NCBI GenBank assembly: GCA_947568835.1
Contig: OX387606.1
Location: forward strand, 6,262,001-6,326,000
Source of the DNA: Protonemura montana
Taxonomy: Eukaryota; Arthropoda; Insecta; Plecoptera; Nemouridae
Direction of reading: 5' to 3'
Length of the DNA: 64,000 nt
Shown: positions 49,601-58,600 of the stretch, piece by piece
Layout: every line of letters begins with the position of its first letter
Position numbering within the stretch: position 1 is the stretch's first letter
The notes under the pieces: generated by a model
The model's database searches: none
What the model saw: only the letters and a program-made list of their open reading frames with translations
What the model was told of the DNA's origin: nothing
Program-made: the position numbers and the translations under genes

Positions 49601-52600
49601 CTAGTACATATGGTAAGAGACTGGTGGCACCAGCTAGTGCATGAATCAATCGTTATTTTCATTGGTCATTGCTTTGTACTTTGTGCGTATGTGTGTGTGT
49701 ATGTGTGGGAGAAACGAACAGAAATATAAACGGAATAACGGATAATAAGCATTCAAACAACATAACAATACTTGATTACAACCCATTGTTAAGTTTGAAT
49801 AATGGCACACTTAAGCTTGGTGGTAAACCAAGAAAAGTTACGCATTACCTATACTTTAATCAACTACTTACTAATAAGTAACAGTTATTTATTACTTACT
49901 GAACAATTTGGCACTTGGAGTTAGTTTTTTTACTCAAATCTCAAAACAAACGCATGAAAGGTGTTTCGTAAAGTATGTATTAAAAAGTACACCCAAGGTA
50001 ATAAACACTATGGTGATGAAATTACGAGCAATTAAGATCGCGAAGTGATTTGCTCACTTTATTAAAAAATGTTGTATACTGCATGTTTGTACTTTTAACA
50101 TCTGGGTCATTCCATGTGTAATCACTCACTTTTAATTAAATTTCACTTTGACCGACCCAGATTTTGATGAAAATTGGTATACTTGTTAAGTTTGTTGACT
50201 TAGGGGCTATTTTTTTTTTTTTTTTTTTTTGGTCCAACCGTTCGGATATTACAAGGGGGGGAAGTTGGGGTCATTTTGCCCCCCGCGCGTGTAGTGACCA
50301 CCCTTTCTACGCAATATCTAGGGTTCTATGGGAGCTACAGAGCTGGGAAAAAAATCATCTGAAAGGTAATTTCATACCCTACCTGAATATGGAAACAAAA
50401 ATGACGATATGTTAATACGAATTTAATTGTGATTTTACACATCTGCATTTTCCAAAATGACCATATCGCTGATGAGTCATTTTTGATTTGCCTGATTTTT
50501 TTTCTATATATACAGAACATACATATGATCATGTGTTCCAAAAATCAAGATGGGTGTTTTACCACTTTCCAAGAAAAAAAATTTTTTCTATAAAAAAGTG
50601 CCTTTTTGCCAGTAGAACAGCATTTTGATCACAATTATTGTGATCAGAGCACTGGCATATATTTTATATTAAAGTTGATTTTTGTTTGCACAGTTGCATG
50701 TTCTTGAAATGTTATTCTCTACAATACAAATCGATTGTTTGCCATATTCCTGTAAATCATGGATCAAGTTGAAACAGTTCATAGAAGTCAAAAGTTTGTT
50801 CATTTCTTGTCTGGACTTGCATCTACAAGAATCTTAAAATGGTATTCCCTAGAATACAACTATAGATTGTTTGTCATGCTCCTGAATCATGGATCAAGTT
50901 GTAACAGGTTACAAGTAAAAAGTTTGGTAATTTCTTGTCTGGACTAAAGCAATCAGTCTCTGGCCTCATGTTGATGAGGATAGAAGCTAATTTGCTCTCA
51001 AGCACCTTTTATTTAGAGATTCATAATGTGCTCAATTGGACTGTTCTTTGAAGAAGAATGTGGACCCATCGAAGATCTAGCGATTAAAAGCATTGAAAGT
51101 TTCAATAGTGACCAGCAGTTATCATTAGCTCTGCGTACTAAGTGTGATAATGTGAAGACCGTGTGTCATTTACATGAAAAGAAATTCCTTCGTCTGTATA
51201 GCTGTCACCACAAGTTATGCTGCGATCCGTTTCAGGCTCACTGTGGAATAGTGAAAGTTAATGGGTTAAGAGAAATTAATGCAGCATCCAGGACGAAATA
51301 CTTGGAGATTGCCGACCTCATCCCTGGAAAGAAATTATGCTCAACTTGCCGTAAGCTGCTCTCGCTCAGGCTGAAGGAACTAACAACCGTTTCTGTTCTA
51401 ACGCCAACTAAATCCACTGAACTTGACCTACCTTTCGTGGACATACCCTGTGAAGCAGATGCCGTGAATCAGTCTTTAGCTGCATTTGGTGTGTCACCTA
51501 TTAATACCACCAAACTAAAGGGTAAATCTATGTTTTATTCGAAAAGAAAGTTCAGCGAAATAACACAAGGTGTAAAGAAGAGATTGGAACTAGTATCTCC
51601 CAGTAATGAAGAAATCAGCAAAGAAGATTTGACATCTTCAGAGGAGTGCAAGGACAGCATCCGTGATGGGTCAGAGATAATAGCACAACTGAAAGAAAAG
51701 TTTAAGACGAGTACCAGAAGCGAGAAAATAACAATTTTATCTGTGCTTCCAAAAAGTTGGAGCATTAAGAGAATAATGCAAGAGTTCAATGCATCTAACC
51801 ATTTGGTACGTAAAACCAAACAACTAGTAAAGGCCCAAGGGATACTGCCATCTGCAAATCAAAAAGCAGGAAAAACTCTTTCCCCTGATTGCATTCAACT
51901 GATTGAAGAGTTTTATGAAAATGATGATGTAAGCCGTGTCATGCCGGGTAAAAAAGATTTTGTCTCGGTTAAAGTGGGTGACAATCGAGTTCACCGCCAG
52001 AAGAGACTAGTGTTAAGCAACTTAAGTGAAGTGTATCGCAGCTTCAAAGATAAATATCCTGACATCAAGGTTGGATTCTCGAAGTTTGCAGAGCTCAGAC
52101 CCAAACATTGTGTTCTGGCAGGAGCAGCTGGGACACATTCTGTCTGTGTCTGTACGATACACCAAAACGTTAAGTTGATGGCTTTGGGAGCAAAGCTGCC
52201 TTTGCTTTCAGACGGTACCATCAAATCATACCAACACTGCCTTGCCAGCCTCATGTGCAACCCCCCGCTTCTCAACTGCTTTGTAGGAAAGTGTGGCAAT
52301 TGTCCGGGAACCGATGAACTTCGTGAATGGCTAGAAATCTCATTCAGTGAAAATTTCATAGACTCTGTGACTTATAAACAGTGGCTGTCAACAGACAGAT
52401 GTACCCTAGAGACAATTACGAAACCTACAGATGAGTTTGTTGACTGTTTTATTGAAAAATGCATTTTATTAAGAAATCATGATTTTATTGCACGGCAGCA
52501 AGCGGCATTCATGCAGGAGAAGAAAGCCAACCTTAAACCAGGGGAAGTTTTAGTAGTGGGCGACTTCGCTGAGAATTATTCTTTTGTGCTCCAGGATGCT

Positions 52601-55600
52601 GCACAAGGTTACCATTGGAATAACAGCCAATGCACCCTTCACCCATTTGTGTGTTACTTTAAGCCTGAAGATCGAGACATACAACATTTAAGTTACGTTG
52701 TCATTTCTGACTCGCTAACTCATGACACCGTTACTGTGCACACTTTCCAAAAGCACCTGATAAGACACCTGAAACAAAACATTTCGGATGTATCCCATTT
52801 AATTTACTTTTCTGATGGAGCGGCAGCCCAATATAAGAATAAGAAGAATTTTTCCAACTTGTGCCATCATGAAGTTGACTTCGAACTAACTGCTGAGTGG
52901 CATTTTTTTGCCACATCCCACGGTAAAGGACCATGCGATGGAGTTGGTGGGACTGTAAAACGAAATGCAGCACGGGCAAGTTTACAGAAACCATATGCCG
53001 ACCAAATAATGACGCCGATAGACTTTTACCGGTGGGCAACAGAAAATGTGTGGACTGTAAATTTTGTGTTTGTAGCCAATGAAGAGATTACAGCAAATGG
53101 CATCAAACTTAAAGAACGATTCAAAGAATTAAAAACTATCGTAGGCACAAGAAGCTTTCATGCGTTCTACCCAAAATCGCTAACTTCCTTACATGTGAAA
53201 CACTTTTCTCTTTCTGAAGAAATCAACATTGTGAAGATTGTTGAGAAAAATGAAGAAGGAGAAGAAGAAGAAGAAGAAGAAGAGGAGGAAGCAACAGCAG
53301 CAGAAATACCCGAGTTTGAGTTCAAAGACGTGGGCAGTTTCATCACTGTAGCATACAACGAAGACTGGTGGCTAGCGTGTGTTCTTGAAAAATCATCACA
53401 GTCTCTTGAACTTCAAGTCAACTTTCTACACCCTCATGGACCAGCTCCATCATATTTTTATCCCAGTGTACAAGACAAACTAATTGTAGCTTTTGCTGAT
53501 GTTTTAACACTGGCCGACCCCAACACGGCAACTGGTCGAACATACTTTTTGTCGGCTACAGACACCAACAGGGCAACAGCAGGGCTTATAAAATATGTAC
53601 CTCAATAAGGTAAACTACATCTCTCTTAAGATATGCAAATTTGTACTTCATAGTAGCTATGATTGTAAGTAATGATCATTTTCTTGAATGTTGTCTTAAA
53701 TTCAGTTCATATTAATTTATATTATGAATGAATTTGCAGAAAACATTTTTTTTTCTTGGAAAGTAGTAGAACACCCATCTTGATTTTTGGAACACATGAT
53801 CATATGTATGTTCTGTACATATAGAAAAAAAATCAGGCAAATCAAAAATGACTCATCAGCGATATGGTCATTTTGGAAAATGCAGATGTGTAAAATCACA
53901 ATTAAATTCGTATTAACATATCGTCATTTTTGTTTCCATATTCAGGTAGGGTATGAAATTACCTTTCAGATGATTTTTTTCCCAGCTCTGTAGCTCCCAT
54001 AGAACCCTAGATATTGCGTAGAAAGGGTGGTCACTACACGCGCGGGGGGCAAAATGACCCCAACTTCCCCCCCTTGTAATATCCGAACGGTTGGACCAAA
54101 AAAAAAAAAATTAAAAAATAGCCCCTAAGTCAACAAACTTAACAAGTATACCAATTTTCATCAAAATCTGGGTCGGTCAAAGTTTGAGGTGAGTGATTAC
54201 ACATGGAATGACCCATCTGCGAGTTTGATAAGAAAAAAAAAATACTTGGGACCTTGCAAGTTGAGTTATATTGCAGGGTCAGCCTGACAAGTAACTGAAC
54301 GGAAACGCAGTCTTCGCAAAATGATCTTTCCGCTTGTCGAAGCGGAGCTGTGCCAATATGGCACATGCTATATTATCCATATTAAAATATCAGGGCTTCC
54401 TGATAGGTATGGTTGGGATCCAATAAACGTTCTATCAATTTTATTAATAAAGAGAGGAAGGGATACTTGAAGTAAAACAATTTTACTTTTTGATTCAGTT
54501 TAACAAAAAAAAAATGTAAAAAAATTGTTTTACATACGATATTTAAGAAGAAAACACATTGACATCACCAAATCTGTAATAAAGATGGTTACCAGCATCA
54601 TAAAAACTTGCCCAGCTTTAACTCACCTGAGGGTAGACTCGGGTATGGAGGCACGGTCGTCCCTGTGTTTGGTAGGGCGCGGCCGGTGCTTCTCGCGGGG
54701 CGGTGGGGCGTGGCTTTCGGCAGGCGTTGGCGGGAACCTGACTGTCACCTCCTCGTCGGAAGATGGATCGCTTTCCAGGTAGCGGTCGGCGGCCACACGG
54801 AAAGCTTCCTCCAGGTTCCCCACCATCTCGGTGTACTCTGTAAACCAAGCAAAAAGTCGCGCAATTTGCATTCATTGATGGAAATGTACTTGGAGGTGGG
54901 CCTTAGTTTGGCCAGCACTTCACTATGAGACGCTGAGCGAGAGCTTACTGGTTCTCTTATTTCTTTATTATTTTCCTAGTTTTTTGCTCTTTTTTTTTCC
55001 TAAATAAATATGCAATATGTAAAGCAATTAACAATCTCAATTTCACAAATTTAATTAGGTTGATTTATCTTAAAAAAGGATTTGATTTTTAATTTGAGCC
55101 GCAGAACTTCAATAACCGGTTGACAAATAATTAGGGGCTGTGCAATATTAGTCGGTTGCCGACAAGTTAGTTGCTTGCCCAGCAACTCTGATCGTTATTT
55201 TCCGTTACCTTCTGGTGAAATTCCACTGTGCAATATCAAAAGTTACGTAATTAAGGCGAGTATCAAGCCAGCTGGCTTTTGAATTTTTTGAGATAGTAAG
55301 CTTCGCTACTTGAAGATTTTTACGTGCATCAAAAAATACACTGAGCAAGGTAGTCCAGAAACAAAGAAATCTCTATAAAGCATTCTTCTACCTCTCAAGC
55401 TTTAAAATGTAACACCATATAAGTGCATACCGTTTTCGGTGCCATTGTATTTCCGGCAGTTGTCCACGATGAGCTGGAAGTCGGTCTTGAAGTCAGTGAA
55501 GTTGAGGTACTCTCCCTCATCAAGCTTGTCTTCCATGCGTTGCAGGTCCATCGGTTTGTTGACGATCGAGTAGTACCGCGGTGCATACTCTTCCTCGACA

Positions 55601-58600
55601 GGGTCCACGAACGGCCAAGCATCCTCATGCGTTTTGATCGTTTTCAGGATCTTGTACATACCAGTCTGTAAGTCTTCCTCTGTTTGCCGGAATCTGCAGG
55701 CAATAAACAAAGGACACTGTCAGTAACTTGTGTTTAACTGTACAATGATTGGAATTGTATTTTTGTCTACTATTCCATCATATTCCATCTTCCCTCTATG
55801 TGACCAAGGCAGTAGACAAAACTACAAACTTAAACGTCTTATGCAACCGGCGTTTTCAGATTCAGAACGTTCCATATCTCCTTTCTTCAATATGTAATTA
55901 ATTTTCATTCATTGTCAAATGTCTTAATAAACAAGGCCAATACGCCTTGCTCATCAACCCTTGCTCCATAGTGCACCATAGTTTCCCAGTTGTGTAATAC
56001 CAACATCGCTTTTGTTACAGATCCCTGTCGGAAAATGGGAGGTAGTGGGCCTGCTGGTCGGTGCTCGGGCAGGAATACCGGCGTTTTTCACTGACTTCCT
56101 CAAGCGATTCATCATCTTGCTCTCAATATTAGACTCTATAGTTCTTGCCGTTCTTAAAGCATCAATTTGCATCTTGCACAACCATTTATATAACAGCACT
56201 TCATAATTATTAATTACCATAGCCATAATCATAAATATTATAATATCATTCATAATCATAAATATTATTAATAAGAAATTTTATTCTATAATATAGATCA
56301 GTAAGCTAGAACTTAATGGTCAACCATATATTTGGATAGCTGTGAATTGTTTAATAAATTGATTTTCTCTCTCATTTACAATCAACACATAAAGTTTGCG
56401 TTAAAATTACATTATGCTTTTGCAAGGTGGTTCCGTTCAGAACATGGTGTCTTACGGTAAGCCAATCAAATACGTTGGTGACTTGAAGGTGGCGGAAAAC
56501 CTTTGAATTGAATTTGAAATAGGCAAATTCGATCGGCTCTGGCTTACGGAAAGAATGTAGCCGTGACGAAAAGTTTTGGCAAACTTCACGTTTACTCTAC
56601 GTGTAAGTCCAAGCCATGTTTGTTGTAGCTAGTTTTAAAGAAATTCATGTGGTAAAGTTGATATTTACTGTTTTTTTTGTTATGTTTACAACTATGATGA
56701 TTGCAGATGACTTTTAATTAGTGTCCCATGCAAATCTTAACAATAAACCATTAAAAAGCAATTAAGATTATATAATAAATTAAGGTGAGATAATTTTAGG
56801 CCAAAACAAGTTCCAACTAGCATCGATGTAACTTCATACCATTTCTTAGGCATACGACACAAGACGTAAGAAATAATAATTACCCATAAGATCCGACCTA
56901 CAGAAGTTACACGAACTAATGCCGAATGCCACGCATAGGAGTGATGGCTGAAGATGCATAAAACCTGCTTGGTGAAAATAAGGAAAAAGTCTACTGGAAT
57001 AAGGCAATACCAAAACTACTCTTCGATTGAAAGAAAATGTTTTTTATTAAGAATTTAAAAAGCAAATTAGGTAAATAAAACATATGAGCAAAACATGATG
57101 TTGTTGAAAGTCAAAATGAACATTTTGAACAGCAGTGTACTTATCAGATTTCACCAAGGTTTATGCAAATCAAACCAAACTTTACAAAATAGGAACGTAG
57201 CAAACTAGCTATTGCCAAGAAATAATTGCGCTGCGGAAATAACTATTAAACACTAACGAGTAGCTTACAAAGTAAATGTACTTAAAGTACGAGGCACAAA
57301 GTCACAACCAAATACTAAAACCTCCAGGTTTTTGTTAGATCAAATAAGTTTCAAAACAAATATCAGAATGGTAAAAGGTGACAAATATATTAGGCAGGTA
57401 CTAGATAATAAGTAGGTATCAAAAGTTTGTCACGGCTGTATACCAGAAACAACCAAAGAATACATCGGCGGAATATTCTGCCGAGGCTTGTGAAACAACA
57501 CCCAGCACTGACTATTGGAACTGTTGATTGGCCCAAGGCACATATTCTGTATGTAGGGGTCGTCATTGTCATAAAAAGGTTTCTCAGATGGTGGCAATGA
57601 TGGTTATCTACTCTAGAAGAGATCCGCTTGGTTTCAATCCAAGTTCAGCTGGTTACTATTTTCAATTGATTTCTTTTGGGGTTTAACTGCGCACTGTTTT
57701 GACGACGGGCCCTGTGGCACTGGTCTAATGGCGTCCGTGAATGAATAGACGATGAGGAAAATAATTAAACTAACCTAGCCTAGAAGACAGGAGGGGAAAC
57801 CCGGTGCTGCACGTAACCTACTCCAGTGTACAGCATCAAAGGGGACCACCGGCTTAACCTTCCTTTCGAAGGACGGTACAGCACGAACAACAGGATTCAA
57901 TCCATGCAGTCGAAAGGATAATTTCATCCCTCAATTCTCTTTCCCAGACAGAACTGGTAAAGTGTATGATGGACACCCACCCTATACCTGACCCAGCGCA
58001 GTGTTGCTTAACGTCAGTGATCTCACAAGAACCAGTATAACCAACACGCCAAACTGTCCGGTTACTAATTTTATGTTTTTCTATTTTTATTAGTTTCCTT
58101 GCTAAGTTAAGTTTCCCTTACAATCCCGAGTTCTAGCAATAATGATATGGAGCAATTCAATATCAAGCAAATCAAACTAATCTTGAATTGGATGAACATG
58201 ATATTTTTTTACAGGACTGAATTGATTTTTGTGTACTTGCAGTGGAGGGATATTTATATTATATATCATAATAATATATAGAATTCATAAAAAAAATAAG
58301 ATTCAAAACAGCTATCCGTAGCTCTCCACCGTCAATCGTACACTGAAGAAACAATTAATTAGTTCTGTTTGTGATGCCACACAATTGATCTCACTGCCAT
58401 GCCAACTGAAATGTGAAAATGGTAAAACTGGGACTTAATTCTTGATAACCTTTAGAGTGCCAAACCAGTAAAGGATCCTCGAATGAGACTTTATGTGCCT
58501 ATCTAATTGTGTTAGTACCTATCTGCAATGGCACATTACAGAAAAGTTAAAGACCTAATAGTTTGGCAACTGTCTACCATTTCCCTTAAGCTACTAGAAC

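Larger units (their letters stand above)
50104..54214 (+). mobile_element. 4.1-kb DNA transposon with ~470-bp inverted repeats, superfamily not assigned
   Basis: Left repeat about 50104-50577, right about 53744-54214, nearly identical as inverse complements apart from poly-T length and a few substitutions. Outer ends are GGGTCATTCCATGTGTAATC and its inverse. A 4-bp duplication ATCT flanks it (50100-50103 and 54215-54218). Inside is one uninterrupted 860-aa frame (51026-53608). It sits in the large CECR2 intron 49296-54626 in antisense orientation. Matching ends, a visible target duplication and an intact frame indicate a recent insertion. A 4-bp duplication is known in Sola elements, but I cannot confirm that assignment. 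Confidence 0.9.

Noticed and set aside
50335..53993. Identical 68-aa frames in both inverted repeats (50335-50541 minus, 53787-53993 plus)
   Set aside because: They are the same DNA in each TIR; the frame is AT-rich with no recognisable domain and is best explained as chance.
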